Shown: positions 53,892 through 63,343, counted from the first letter of the stretch. The stretch: 64,000 nucleotides of DNA from Roseospira visakhapatnamensis (GCF_014197915.1 NZ_JACIGK010000019.1:24538-88537); one strand, 5' to 3'. Program-made: numbers and translations. The notes: a model not told the origin generated them from the sequence alone.

Positions 53892-56414
53892 ATGACCTAT
53901 AGCGCGTTTTTCAAAACGGCCTTTCGGAGAACCAGCACACCCGATGCCTGGCAAGCGGCCCTGGCAGACAGGCCCTTTTGGTCGGACGTCCCGGCCGATA
54001 CGCCCACGTGGCCAGACGCCCTGATCGCGCCAACCGGTCTGGGTAAGACTGCTGGCGTGGTTCTCGCGTGGGCGTGGCGCCATGCCCAGGGCGATCCGGA
54101 CGTGCCGCGCCGTCTCGTCTACTGCCTGCCCATGCGCACCCTGGTCGAGCAGACGGCGGACGCGACGAAGCGTTGGATGACAGAGCTTGCCGAGTTTCCC
54201 GGTCTGCCGCGATGCGAGGACGTCCACATCCTGATGGGCGGCGCGGACGAGCCACCGTGGTACCGGGACCCAGATCAGCCCGCCATTCTGATCGGTACCC
54301 AGGACATGCTGGTTAGCCGGGCGCTGATGCGCGGCTATGCCATGAGCCGCTTCCGTTGGCCGGTGGATTTCGCCCTTCTGCACACCGACGCCCTGTGGGT
54401 GTTCGACGAGGTGCAGGCCATGGGCGCGGCGCGGCCGACCTCGACCCAGTTGGAGGCGTTCCGGCGAACCATGGGCGGCACGCGGCCGGCGCGCAGCCTG
54501 TGGGTGTCGGCGACGCTCGACCCCGCTTGGCTGAACAGCGTCGATTTCCGGGACACGCCGGCGGTCTGGCACGTGCCGGACGATTTCCCGGAGGACACCG
54601 GCGACGCCCGGATCCAGGCCATCGTCTCGGCGCGCAAGGCGGTGACCCGAGTCGAGACGCCGCCGCCCAGCCAAAAGAAGGACGAAGCGAAGGCGTATAC
54701 GCAAGCCCTGGCCCAGACCGTGCAGGACCACCATCAACCCGGCCATCCCACTTTGGTCATCGTCAACACCGTGGCCCGCGCCCAGGCGGTTCACGCGGCA
54801 CTGTCGGCCAGGTCGGGACCGGAAACCCTGTTGATCCACTCGCGGTTCCGGCCGGCGGAACGAGCGGCCAAGGCCAAGGCGCTGCCCGCGCCGGGCGCTC
54901 CGAAGGACCTCATCATCGTCGCCACCCAGGCCATCGAGGCCGGCGTGGACCTGTCCGCCGCCGTCATGGTGACGGAACTGGCGCCGTGGGCCTCTCTGGT
55001 GCAGCGCTTCGGCCGCGTCAACCGGCGCGGCGAGTACAGTGCCGACGGCGGCGCCCCGGTGGTCTGGATCGATGTCCTGGCCGACTCCGACGACAAGGAA
55101 GCCGCATCCCGCGCCGCGCCCTATGAGGTAAGGGACCTGGAAGAGACCCGCGACCGGCTGGCTGGTCTGACCGATGCCGCGCCGTCGGCCCTCGGGGACC
55201 CCGGCGACCCGACGCCGGTGCGCCGCGTGCTACGCCGCAAGGACCTGATCGAACTGTTCGACACCGACCCGGACCTGACCGGCTTCGACGTGGACATCTC
55301 GCCGTATGTCCGCGACGCCGAGGACACCGACGTGCGCGTGTTCTGGCGCGAGAACCTCGACAGCACGCTGGAGGATCAGCCATCCCCGACGCGCGATGAG
55401 CTGTGCGCGATTCCGATCGGGCAACGGACGACGGACTGGCTCAAGGCCCTCCGGAAAAAGGACAAACTGCCGCAGGCGGCGCGCCGGGCGTGGTGCATCG
55501 ATCCGCAAGGCCGAGGGGGGCGTTCCCGAAGCGACAAGGACACCGACCGCCGGCCGACGTGGCGATCGCTGGACAGTGATCCCTGGCCCGGGCTCGTGCT
55601 GATGCTCGACTCCCGGGCGGGCGGATACGATCCGGACAGCGGCTTCAACCCGGACAGCGCGACACCGGTTCCGGTGGTGGCGCAACCGGCCGCGCCGGAC
55701 ACCGGCGCCGAGACCGCCGACGATGACCAGGACAGCCGCAAGGATCACGCGGTGCCGCTGACCGCGCACCTGGGCCATGTCGCCGCCGAGGCCGAGGCGC
55801 TGTGCGCGGCGCTGGGCGTGACCGGCGCGGAGCGCGATGCGGTGGTCACCGCCGCGCGCTGGCACGACGTCGGCAAGGCGCACGCCGACTTTCAGGCCCG
55901 GCTAGGCGACGCCGACCCGGCGATCCTTCTGGCCAAGGCGGCGGCCTACCATCGGGATAAGGGGCGCGCCTATTTCCGCCATGAACTGGCCTCCGCGTTG
56001 GCGTTCCTGGCCCACCACGGATGGGCGCGCGAGGCCGATCTGCCCGCCTATCTGATCGCCGCCCACCACGGCAAGGTGCGGCTGTCGCTGCGCGCCCTGC
56101 CCAAGGAACAGCCGGCACCGGAAGGCCGCCGCTTCGCCCGGGGCGTGTGGGAAGGCGATCCCCTGCCGGCCGTGGACCTGGATAACGGCACGGCTTCGCC
56201 GGAGAGGACGCTGGTTCTCTCGGTCATGGACCTGGGCCGGGACGAGGTGACCGGCGCAAGCTGGACCGAACGCACCCGCGCCCTGCTGGACCGCTACGGG
56301 CCGTTCCAACTGGCATGGCTGGAGGCGCTGGTGCGCCTCGCCGACTGGCGCGCGTCGGAAAACGAGCAGACGGCGGCCCGCCACCATGACCCGATGGGGG
56401 GCTCCGATGACTGA
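53892..56414 (+). CDS. cas3: CRISPR-associated helicase/nuclease Cas3 (type I-G)
   Basis: Cas3 unwinds and shreds target DNA recruited by the Cascade-like complex. The 840-residue protein has helicase motifs first: APTGLGKT (46-53), DEVQ (172-175), SAT (206-208), ATQAIEAGVDLSA and QRFGRVNRRG (371-380). The HD nuclease comes at the C-terminus, ARWHDVGKAHADFQ (655-668), with more histidines in AYFRHELASALAFL and LIAAHHGK. Helicase-then-HD is the order known for type I-G (former I-U). The start follows GGGGGAGAG. It overlaps cas8 by 8 bases. Codon use is GC3-rich like the chromosome. Confidence 0.93.
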   Translation: MTYSAFFKTAFRRTSTPDAWQAALADRPFWSDVPADTPTWPDALIAPTGLGKTAGVVLAWAWRHAQGDPDVPRRLVYCLPMRTLVEQTADATKRWMTELAEFPGLPRCEDVHILMGGADEPPWYRDPDQPAILIGTQDMLVSRALMRGYAMSRFRWPVDFALLHTDALWVFDEVQAMGAARPTSTQLEAFRRTMGGTRPARSLWVSATLDPAWLNSVDFRDTPAVWHVPDDFPEDTGDARIQAIVSARKAVTRVETPPPSQKKDEAKAYTQALAQTVQDHHQPGHPTLVIVNTVARAQAVHAALSARSGPETLLIHSRFRPAERAAKAKALPAPGAPKDLIIVATQAIEAGVDLSAAVMVTELAPWASLVQRFGRVNRRGEYSADGGAPVVWIDVLADSDDKEAASRAAPYEVRDLEETRDRLAGLTDAAPSALGDPGDPTPVRRVLRRKDLIELFDTDPDLTGFDVDISPYVRDAEDTDVRVFWRENLDSTLEDQPSPTRDELCAIPIGQRTTDWLKALRKKDKLPQAARRAWCIDPQGRGGRSRSDKDTDRRPTWRSLDSDPWPGLVLMLDSRAGGYDPDSGFNPDSATPVPVVAQPAAPDTGAETADDDQDSRKDHAVPLTAHLGHVAAEAEALCAALGVTGAERDAVVTAARWHDVGKAHADFQARLGDADPAILLAKAAAYHRDKGRAYFRHELASALAFLAHHGWAREADLPAYLIAAHHGKVRLSLRALPKEQPAPEGRRFARGVWEGDPLPAVDLDNGTASPERTLVLSVMDLGRDEVTGASWTERTRALLDRYGPFQLAWLEALVRLADWRASENEQTAARHHDPMGGSDD

Positions 56415-58884
56415 CACACCCACGGCAACCGTGCATCAGCATCGCCTGGAGGGCTGCACGCCGACCCCCCTGGCCGGCTACCTGAAGGCGCTGGGCGTGC
56501 TGCGCCTGCTCTCCACGCCCGAAAACAGCGTGACGGGCACGGCCGCCGACCCGACCGCGCGCGGTTTCTGGCGAAACGAGGCCTTCCACCTGGAAAGCCG
56601 CCTGGACCGCGAGGCCCTGACCCGCTTCTTCCTGGAGGACTACGCCCCCTCGCCCATCGTGGCACCGTGGAATGCGGACAGTGGGTTTTATGGTGCCGCC
56701 GGAAAGACGAAGGCGACGACTCAGGTTGCAACGCTCGCGACTGCACAAGCCGGACGCTTAAAGATCCTGGCCCGAAGCATCCGCGCGATGCAGAGCATTC
56801 TGTCTGAACTTCAATACACGGAAGCTCCATCGAAGCAAAGAAAGGTAAGTTTTATTGAGAGAGTGCGCACAGAAGCAGAGAATGGGTTGGTGTCTTGGCT
56901 CGATGCGGGGATTGTTGCACTAGGGGATAACTTTGATGCTGCGGCTGTTTTAGGAAGCGGCGGAAACGATGGTCGATTGGATTATTCCAGCACATTTCAT
57001 CGCAGCCTTCTGCAACTTTTTGAAGCAGAATCAGGTTCTGCCACCGACACGGCGGAAACATGTCTCGACGTGGCTCTGATGGGCGCCAACCGGGCCGCGC
57101 GGTCCCGAACAGGACTGAGCCAGTTCTCGCCCGGACGGCTTGTCGCGCCCAATGCCGGCACGGGATTTTCCGGCGATAGCGGCGAGGACCCCTGGTCTGT
57201 CACTCTACTGATCGAGGGCGCGCTAACTCTGGCCGGCACCGCGTCTCGTCATGGCGAGGCCCACCGACCGCGTGGCAGCTTCCCGTTCACGGTCTCGCAT
57301 CGGGGGGCGGGGTCCGGCGCCGTTGTCCTGGCGGATGAGGACTCCAACCGCGCGCGGGAGATCTGGCTGCCCCTGTGGACCCGGCCCGCGCTGTACGCCG
57401 AATTGCGCGCTCTGTTCGCGGAGGGCCGCGCCCACATCGGTGAGCGCGCCGCGCGGGATGGCCTGTCCTTCGCGCGCGCGGTGGCGAGTATGGGCGTCAA
57501 TCGGGGCATCGACTCGTTCGAGCGCGTCGGCTTCGAGGCACGTTACGGCAACATGTTCATCACCGCGCCCCTGGGCCGTTTTTACGCGCCCCGGCCGGGG
57601 CAGACGTCCGACGACCTCATCGCCGATCTGGATCGGGGCGAATGGCTGTCGCGGGTGCGATCCATGGCGCGCGGCGGCACCGCGCCGGCTCGGGCTAAGA
57701 CGGCCGTCCGCCGTCTGGAGGACGCGCTGTTCCTGATGACCTCGGCCAATCGGCGCAAGGATGGCGCCCGTGCCGCCCTGATGGCGCTGGGCGAGGTCGT
57801 GGACTGGATGACCCACAGCAAGGAGGCGCGGGAGACGCTGTCGCCGCCGCCCCGCCTTCGCGCCGATTGGGTGTGGGAGGCCGATGACGGCTCCGCCGAA
57901 TTCCGCGTCGCCGCCGCGCTGGCCAGCCTGGGGTGGGGCGACGGGAGCGATCCCGATGCGCCGCGTAGAAAGGCGACGGCAGATCCCGAAGACGCTGATC
58001 CGCCGACCGACTCCGCGCCCGCGCATCCACCAGACGATGGGATCGACGCCGGGGGCGACGGCGACGAACAGGACGATCGCTCGCCCTGGCCACGATGGCA
58101 GAAACAGGCCAATCGCCTTCTGCCCCTGGCCGGGCAACTCGTGCCGCTGAACCTGGGCAGCGTGTATGCCGACCGGCGGCAGTGGTACGACGCGAAATCG
58201 CCCCCCACCGACCCAACCGGGAAACGCTACCCCAGCACCGAGCCCCTGGCCGTGTGGGGCGCGGGCGGGCTCGCCCGCAACATGGTCGCGGTGCTGGAAC
58301 GCCGCCTGATCGAGCAGGCCATGCGTGGGCTGGAGGACAAGCCCCTGGCCGCCGCCGCACCGGCGCGACTGGAAGATGTCCTCTGGTTCCTGTCCGGGGC
58401 GTTCGACGACGCGCGGTGCGCCCGCCTGCTGGCCGGGCTGGTGTGGGCCAAACCGACACACTTGAAGCGGGTTGAGCGTCCACCCGAATCGCTGGCCTTC
58501 GCTTACGCCGCGCTCAAACCCCTGTTCACGCCGAACGCGACCCTGCGGGCGGAAAAGATCCTGCCCGAGGGCGCCCGCCTGCCGGTGCCGCCCGGCCTGA
58601 TCGCGCGCCTGCGCACCAACCGGACCGACCCGGCCATCCGCGCGGCGCTGGCGCGGGCGCGCGCCTCCGGGCTGGCCTCGCCGTTCGATCCCGCCCGCAT
58701 GGGCGATACCAAGACCCTGTTCGGCGCCGGCCTGGAGGGCGACCGGCTGGCCGCCGCCCTGCTGATTCCCATCAGCCCGACGGCCCTGAAGAAACTAATC
58801 GCGGTCGCCTACGAAGACCCCAAGGACGACGAAACCCCTCCCACCGAACCGGCCCCATCCGAGGAGACCACCGATGCCGCTTGA
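56407..58884 (+). CDS. csx17: Type I-G Cascade large subunit Cas8 (Csx17 family)
   Basis: An 825-residue protein of the Csx17 family, the large subunit (Cas8u2/Cas8g) of type I-G effectors, expected to recognise the PAM and bind the crRNA 5' end. The family start is clear: HRLEGCTPTPLAGYLKALGV (12-31), then IVAPWNADSGFYGAAG (84-99). Further family segments are SPGRLVAPNAGTGFSG and the RFYAPRPGQTSDDL part. Residues about 95-225 (bases about 56700-57080) are encoded by clearly AT-richer codons than the rest. An acidic Asp/Pro-rich linker lies near residue 540. The ATG lies within the end of cas3 (8-base overlap); the stop overlaps csb1 by 11 bases. Confidence 0.9.
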   Translation: MTDTPTATVHQHRLEGCTPTPLAGYLKALGVLRLLSTPENSVTGTAADPTARGFWRNEAFHLESRLDREALTRFFLEDYAPSPIVAPWNADSGFYGAAGKTKATTQVATLATAQAGRLKILARSIRAMQSILSELQYTEAPSKQRKVSFIERVRTEAENGLVSWLDAGIVALGDNFDAAAVLGSGGNDGRLDYSSTFHRSLLQLFEAESGSATDTAETCLDVALMGANRAARSRTGLSQFSPGRLVAPNAGTGFSGDSGEDPWSVTLLIEGALTLAGTASRHGEAHRPRGSFPFTVSHRGAGSGAVVLADEDSNRAREIWLPLWTRPALYAELRALFAEGRAHIGERAARDGLSFARAVASMGVNRGIDSFERVGFEARYGNMFITAPLGRFYAPRPGQTSDDLIADLDRGEWLSRVRSMARGGTAPARAKTAVRRLEDALFLMTSANRRKDGARAALMALGEVVDWMTHSKEARETLSPPPRLRADWVWEADDGSAEFRVAAALASLGWGDGSDPDAPRRKATADPEDADPPTDSAPAHPPDDGIDAGGDGDEQDDRSPWPRWQKQANRLLPLAGQLVPLNLGSVYADRRQWYDAKSPPTDPTGKRYPSTEPLAVWGAGGLARNMVAVLERRLIEQAMRGLEDKPLAAAAPARLEDVLWFLSGAFDDARCARLLAGLVWAKPTHLKRVERPPESLAFAYAALKPLFTPNATLRAEKILPEGARLPVPPGLIARLRTNRTDPAIRAALARARASGLASPFDPARMGDTKTLFGAGLEGDRLAAALLIPISPTALKKLIAVAYEDPKDDETPPTEPAPSEETTDAA

Positions 58885-59932
58885 TTTCTCCGCCCTGGAA
58901 AACGAATCCCGTCTACTGATCGAGGTGCCGTTACGGCCCGTGCAGGGCACCCGTTTCCAGCCCACCGGCTTTCCCAACCTGGGGGCCGCCGTCTACAGCC
59001 ATCCCGACGGCGAGGGACAGGTTGTGTTGGTGGAAAGCGCGCAGAGCATGGCCAACCGCCTGGAGGCCGTCTGCTGGGACGAGGTCGCGGACGACTGGGT
59101 GGCGCCGCTGAAGGGCCTGCCTGTGGTCAAGGTGGTAAATCCTGATGGTTCGGCATTTACGAACTCTGTCCTGGAGGCACACAGACTGAACTCGGAGTAC
59201 ATTGCACGGTACGTTGCGTTTCAGGAAGTAATCGGGAAAGAGATTGGATTCAAGGACAAGGAACCCTTTAGCGCAAGAAAGCAGCTGGCGCCCGTTCTTT
59301 TGCGGTACGACCCCAACGCCTTGCTTCATGGGGTATTTCTTGAAGAGATCGCGGGCGTCATTCGGCTTCCACGAACACTGACTGGCTTCATAGAGGCTGG
59401 ACAGGCGAAAATCGCAACCAGTGGCGGCGTGAAGGTCAACCGGGTGGAACCTGGCCTGAAAGACGGTGACGGAAACGTGATTTATTCGCGTGACGACTAT
59501 ACGTCCCCGGATATACGTGCGTTTTTCAATATAGACCTTCAGCAAGTCAGAGGATACGGGTTTTCGGGCGAAGTTAATGGGCTTCTGATTGCGCTCGCAT
59601 TGTTCAAGATCGGTCGTTTCCTCTGTGATGGCCTAAATCTGCGCTCGGGCTGCAAGTTGGAAATCAAAGAAGGCGAGGAAGGTCAGGAGGCCGAGTGCAA
59701 CGAAAACTTTTGGGGGAATGTCAAGATATCACACCCGAAAAAGGGGTGGTCCCTTCCGAGCCTCAAATCACTTGAGAATAAAATACCCGATATGATCGAA
59801 GTCGTAGCCGGACAAAAAGACGAGAGGGGTGTGAATCGTTTCTTCCAGATGAACGAAAAAGCTGGAACGAAGGACCGGTCCTTCATTATTAAGTCCGATA
59901 GCCCCAAAACGACGAAAAAGAAAAAGGGCTAA
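58874..59932 (+). CDS. csb1: Type I-G Cas7 backbone protein (Csb1 family)
   Basis: Csb1 (GSU0053 family), 352 residues, forms the crRNA-coating backbone of the type I-G complex. The N-terminus has the family pattern RLLIEVPLRPVQGTRFQPTG (13-32) and VVLVESAQSMANRLEAVCWD (50-69). The middle contains VFLEEIAGVIRLPRTLTGFIEA. The first 86 codons are GC3-rich, whereas from about base 59130 to the end the codons are AT-richer. The protein ends with a Lys-rich tail (TTKKKKG). It overlaps csx17 by 11 bases; 5 bases separate it from csb2. Confidence 0.92.
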   Translation: MPLDFSALENESRLLIEVPLRPVQGTRFQPTGFPNLGAAVYSHPDGEGQVVLVESAQSMANRLEAVCWDEVADDWVAPLKGLPVVKVVNPDGSAFTNSVLEAHRLNSEYIARYVAFQEVIGKEIGFKDKEPFSARKQLAPVLLRYDPNALLHGVFLEEIAGVIRLPRTLTGFIEAGQAKIATSGGVKVNRVEPGLKDGDGNVIYSRDDYTSPDIRAFFNIDLQQVRGYGFSGEVNGLLIALALFKIGRFLCDGLNLRSGCKLEIKEGEEGQEAECNENFWGNVKISHPKKGWSLPSLKSLENKIPDMIEVVAGQKDERGVNRFFQMNEKAGTKDRSFIIKSDSPKTTKKKKG

Positions 59933-59937
59933 ACGCC

Positions 59938-61599
59938 ATGTTCGCTCTGATCCTGCGCTTTCCGGCCGGGCGCTATCACGCCACGCCCTGGGGGCGGAAC
60001 GTCAACGAGGCGGACGTGGCCTGGCCGCCGGAACCTTGGCGGTTGCTGCGAGCATTGGTCGCCACATGGTGGCAAAAAGGCGATCCCGACCGCTGGCCGC
60101 GCGACACCCTGGCCCGCCTGATCGAGGCCCTGGCCGAGACGCCGCCCGTCTTCCACCTGCCGGAGGACGCGGTGCACAGCCACACCCGTCACTACATGCC
60201 CGTCAATGGCGACAATCCTAAGCTCATCTTCGATGCCTTCGCCCATCTGCCCGCCGACAGCGAGATCGTCGCGGCTTGGCCGCACGTGACTCTTGACGAC
60301 GACCTGCTGGACCTTGCCTGGGACCTGGCGAACGGCCTGGGATACCTGGGGCGGGCGGAAAGCTGGGTCGAGGCCGCGGTGTCGACGGACCAGAGCAAAT
60401 GGCGGGCCAACTGCCACCCCGTGACCGGCTCCGAAGCCACCGGGGCGGATGGGAGTCCCGTGCGCGTGCTGGCGCCCCTGTCAGCGACCGAGTATGCCGA
60501 CAAACGCACCCGCCTGATGGCCGAGACCAAGGCACGACTCACGGTGGCAGATTGCAACGCCGGCAAGAAGGCGCCAACGCCGAAAGCCCTGGCGAAGAAA
60601 GTAGACGGTGAACTCAAGGGCACGCTTCCCGAGTCCCTGCTCGACGCCCTGTCTCTGGACACCGGCGATCTGCAAAAGGTCGGCTGGACCCGCCCGCCGG
60701 CGTCGCGGGAGGTCGTCTATGTCCGGCCGCCCCTGTCCCCCACGGCCCGCCGCCGGCGCCACCGTGCCCCGGCCATCCACACCGGAAAGGCCATGCCCAC
60801 CGTTGTCCGCTGGGTGCTGACCGGCCGTCCGCGCCCGCGTGTGGAGGACACCATCCGCATTGGCGAGTTGATGCGCGTGGCGGCCATGAGCACCTTCGGC
60901 CGGGACACGGACACGGGCCGGTTCAAGGCCCCGCCCGAGATCTCCGGCCATGGCGCCGACAACGGCGCCCTGCGTGACGACCCCGCGCACGCCCACGCCT
61001 TCTGGCTGCCCGAGGACGCCGACAACGACGGCTGGATCGACCATGTCACGGTCTGGCTGCCGGGTGGATTCGACGTCAAAGCCCAAGCCAAGTTGTCCGG
61101 CCTGCGCAAGCTGTGGGTCAATCCGAAAAACCGCACCGCCGAGGACGCGGAAACCCACGCCCGCGCCGTCAGGGAATGGCATCTGGTGTTGGAGGGCTTC
61201 GGCCAGCCGGAGGACTTCATGGGCTCGAAGGAGGAGCCCGCCAGCCGCCTGTTCGGAACCTTCCGCACCTGGACCAGCCTGACGCCGTTCCTGGCCGCCG
61301 GCCACCTGAAAAAGGGCGGCTACGAAGCCGAGATCCGCCGCCTGTTGGTACGGCGGGGCATTTTGGGTGACGCGGAGGCACAGGCCGTCCACGTCCACGC
61401 CGAACCGGCCATCCACCTGAAGAGCGGCAAGGACCTGCGCCCCATCCACTTCCACCGCTTCCGCTCGCGCTCTGGCGAACGACAGCCGGACAGCCAAGGC
61501 ACCTTTCTGACCCTGACGTTTCCGTCGGAACGCAGCGGCCCGATGGCTCTCGGCTTTGGCAGCCATTTCGGCCTTGGCCTCTTCGGCACCGAGTCATAG
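59938..61599 (+). CDS. csb2: Type I-G Cas5-Cas6 fusion protein (Csb2 family)
   Basis: Csb2 (GSU0054 family), 553 residues, combines Cas5-like and Cas6-like parts, so it should process the pre-crRNA and cap the complex. The Cas5-like start is FALILRFPAGRYHATPWG (2-19), followed by VAWPPEPWRLLRALVATWW. HSHTRHYMPVNG (80-91) holds a histidine cluster typical of the family. The C-terminal GFGSHFGLGLFG matches the glycine-rich RNA-binding loop of Cas6 proteins, and FHRFRSRSGE lies nearby. Codon use is GC3-rich throughout, unlike csb1. It is the last gene of the operon; cas1, cas2 and cas4 do not follow. Confidence 0.9.
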   Translation: MFALILRFPAGRYHATPWGRNVNEADVAWPPEPWRLLRALVATWWQKGDPDRWPRDTLARLIEALAETPPVFHLPEDAVHSHTRHYMPVNGDNPKLIFDAFAHLPADSEIVAAWPHVTLDDDLLDLAWDLANGLGYLGRAESWVEAAVSTDQSKWRANCHPVTGSEATGADGSPVRVLAPLSATEYADKRTRLMAETKARLTVADCNAGKKAPTPKALAKKVDGELKGTLPESLLDALSLDTGDLQKVGWTRPPASREVVYVRPPLSPTARRRRHRAPAIHTGKAMPTVVRWVLTGRPRPRVEDTIRIGELMRVAAMSTFGRDTDTGRFKAPPEISGHGADNGALRDDPAHAHAFWLPEDADNDGWIDHVTVWLPGGFDVKAQAKLSGLRKLWVNPKNRTAEDAETHARAVREWHLVLEGFGQPEDFMGSKEEPASRLFGTFRTWTSLTPFLAAGHLKKGGYEAEIRRLLVRRGILGDAEAQAVHVHAEPAIHLKSGKDLRPIHFHRFRSRSGERQPDSQGTFLTLTFPSERSGPMALGFGSHFGLGLFGTES

Positions 61600-61824
61600 A
61601 TAAGCGGGATGATCAACCGTCCCGGCCTCGTTAAGGCAAACACCCTGAGGCGCACATCAGCCCGTCAGCAACGGAAGCGCGTCAGATTCGTGGCGATCGA
61701 AACAGACAGACCTTCATCTTTCCACCTGCTTACACAACGCTTGCACAGCCCCCGTCAGGAACCCGTGTAAGCAAAAACGGCCCCGCAGGGCCGTTCGTAA
61801 CTCATTGGAATGTATTTGAAAAAC
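61600..61824. other. Spacer after csb2 with inverted repeat
   Basis: No repeats of CRISPR type. TGCTTACAC (61727-61735) and GTGTAAGCA (61765-61773) form a 9-bp inverted repeat with a 29-base loop. It runs directly into the terminator at 61771. Confidence 0.5.
61771..61795 (-). terminator. Rho-independent terminator of the tRNA-like transcript
   Basis: On the minus strand: AACGGCCC, loop TGCG, GGGCCGTT followed by TTTGC. It lies 30 bases downstream of the tRNA-Gly-like sequence, as expected for a tRNA transcription unit. Confidence 0.75.
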
Positions 61825-61900
61825 TGGAACGGCTGATGAAATTCGAACTCAAGACCCCAACCTTGGCAAGGGTGTGATCGGCTCTACGCCTGAGTTTTCT
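61825..61900 (-). pseudogene. Degenerate tRNA-Gly(GCC)-like sequence, possible attachment site
   Basis: Read on the minus strand, the 3' half is nearly a normal tRNA-Gly: anticodon loop TTGCCAA with GCC (61867-61865), T-loop TTCGAAT and CCA end at 61825. The D-arm is recognisable (CTCAG-GCGTAGAGC). About 5 extra bases lie between D- and anticodon arms, and the 5' acceptor strand does not pair with the 3' acceptor strand CAGCCGT. It therefore looks like a decayed or chimeric tRNA, as left when an element integrates into a tRNA 3' end. The neighbouring integrase (172 bases to the right) supports that. Confidence 0.6.
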
Positions 61901-62071
61901 CAAATTCTCTCTCGCACCTTATACTTTGAAAAAAAACGATTTTCGGCGCACCCTGTTTGCGACTATCTCATCCCGAGCACCCTCGATTTGCCCCTCTTCT
62001 GCTTCCCCCATGCTTCCCCGAAGAAAAGGATGGGGTCGGGGAAGCAGAGCGGAGTCCACAGGGAGGCGGGC

Positions 62072-63343
62072 ATGCCCAGACTCACCAAGCGCCTTGTCGA
62101 TGCCCTGGAGCCGGATCCCGGCCGCGACCGCTTCGTCTGGGATTCCGATGTCCGGGGGTTCGGCATCCGAGTCAAGCCATCCGGGGTGGCCAGCTACCTC
62201 GTGCAATACCGAACCGGCGCGGGTGCCACGCGGCGCATGGTGGTCGGCAAGGTCGGCACGTTGACCCCGGACGAGGCCCGCAAACTGGCGCGCGAGAAGC
62301 TGGCGGACGTCTCGAAGGGACAGGACCCGTCCGCCAACCGCCACGCCGACCGTTCCGCGATGACCGTGGCCGAGTTGTGCGACGCCTATCTGGCCGAGGC
62401 GGAGGCCGGCAAGATCCTCGGACGTACCGGCAGGACAATCAAGCCGAACACGCTGGCCTTGGACCGGGGCCGGATTGAGTGCCATGTGAAGCCGCTGCTG
62501 GGCCGACGCCAGGTCCGGAACCTCACCTTGGGCGATCTCAAGGGCATGCAGGCCGACATTGCCGCCGGACGCACGGCAACCGCGAAGCGGACCGGACGTG
62601 GCGCCTCGGCGGCGGGCGGCCCCGGCACGGCCGCCCGGACGCTTGGCATGGTCAAGACCATTCTCCAATATGCCGTGCGCCGCCGGATCATCGAGGCCAA
62701 CCCCGCCGACGGTGCCCGGAAACTCGCGGACCGGCCGCGCAAGCGGTTCCTGTCGGTCGACGAGATCCGCACCCTCGGTGTTGCGCTCCACGACGCCGAC
62801 GCCGAGGACGAGAACCCCGTCGGACTGGCCGCGATCCGGTTCATCCTCATGACGGGTCTTCGGCGCATGGAAGCCCTCTCCCTGCGCCTGGATGACGTGG
62901 ATCCCCGGGCCGGGTGTGTGCATCTGCGGGACAGCAAGTCCGGCGAGCAGGTGCGCCCCGTCGGCCGCGCCGCATTGGCCGTGCTGGAGACGGTTCCCCG
63001 GCGGGAGGACTCGCCCTGGGTCTTCCCGGGAAGCGGGGATGGCCACTTCATCGGCCTGCCCAAGGTGTTGGATCGGGTGGCCATGCGGGCCAAGTTGACC
63101 GACGTGTCCGCCCATGTCCTGCGGCACTCCTTCGCGTCCGTGGCCGAGGAGGTTGGCATGTCCCAGATGACCATCGCCGGCCTGCTGGGGCACAGCGTGC
63201 CGGGTGTGACGGCACGGTATACCCATCTCCCTGATTCCGCGTTGGTGGCCGCCGCGAATACCGTGGCGGCTCGCATTGCCAGGCTGCTGGACCCGGCGCC
63301 TGAAGGCGATGTTGTACGGCTGCGTCCGCAGGCCACCGGGTGA
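62072..63343 (+). CDS. Tyrosine recombinase (phage-type integrase)
   Basis: A 423-residue site-specific integrase. The N-terminal Arm-binding domain is DUF4102-like (PRLTKRLVDALEPDPGRDRF, FGIRVKPSGVASYLVQYR, VGKVGTLTPDEARKLA). The core-binding domain follows (TVAELCDAYLAEAEAGKIL...). The catalytic domain shows Arg in MTGLRRMEALSL, His-x-x-Arg in HVLRHSFASVAE, His in LLGHSVPGVTARYTH and the Tyr nucleophile in ARYTHLP. All catalytic residues are present. The ATG is preceded by GGGAGGCGGG. Codon use is GC-rich. The gene lies at the right end of the candidate island that holds the cas operon. Confidence 0.95.
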   Translation: MPRLTKRLVDALEPDPGRDRFVWDSDVRGFGIRVKPSGVASYLVQYRTGAGATRRMVVGKVGTLTPDEARKLAREKLADVSKGQDPSANRHADRSAMTVAELCDAYLAEAEAGKILGRTGRTIKPNTLALDRGRIECHVKPLLGRRQVRNLTLGDLKGMQADIAAGRTATAKRTGRGASAAGGPGTAARTLGMVKTILQYAVRRRIIEANPADGARKLADRPRKRFLSVDEIRTLGVALHDADAEDENPVGLAAIRFILMTGLRRMEALSLRLDDVDPRAGCVHLRDSKSGEQVRPVGRAALAVLETVPRREDSPWVFPGSGDGHFIGLPKVLDRVAMRAKLTDVSAHVLRHSFASVAEEVGMSQMTIAGLLGHSVPGVTARYTHLPDSALVAAANTVAARIARLLDPAPEGDVVRLRPQATG

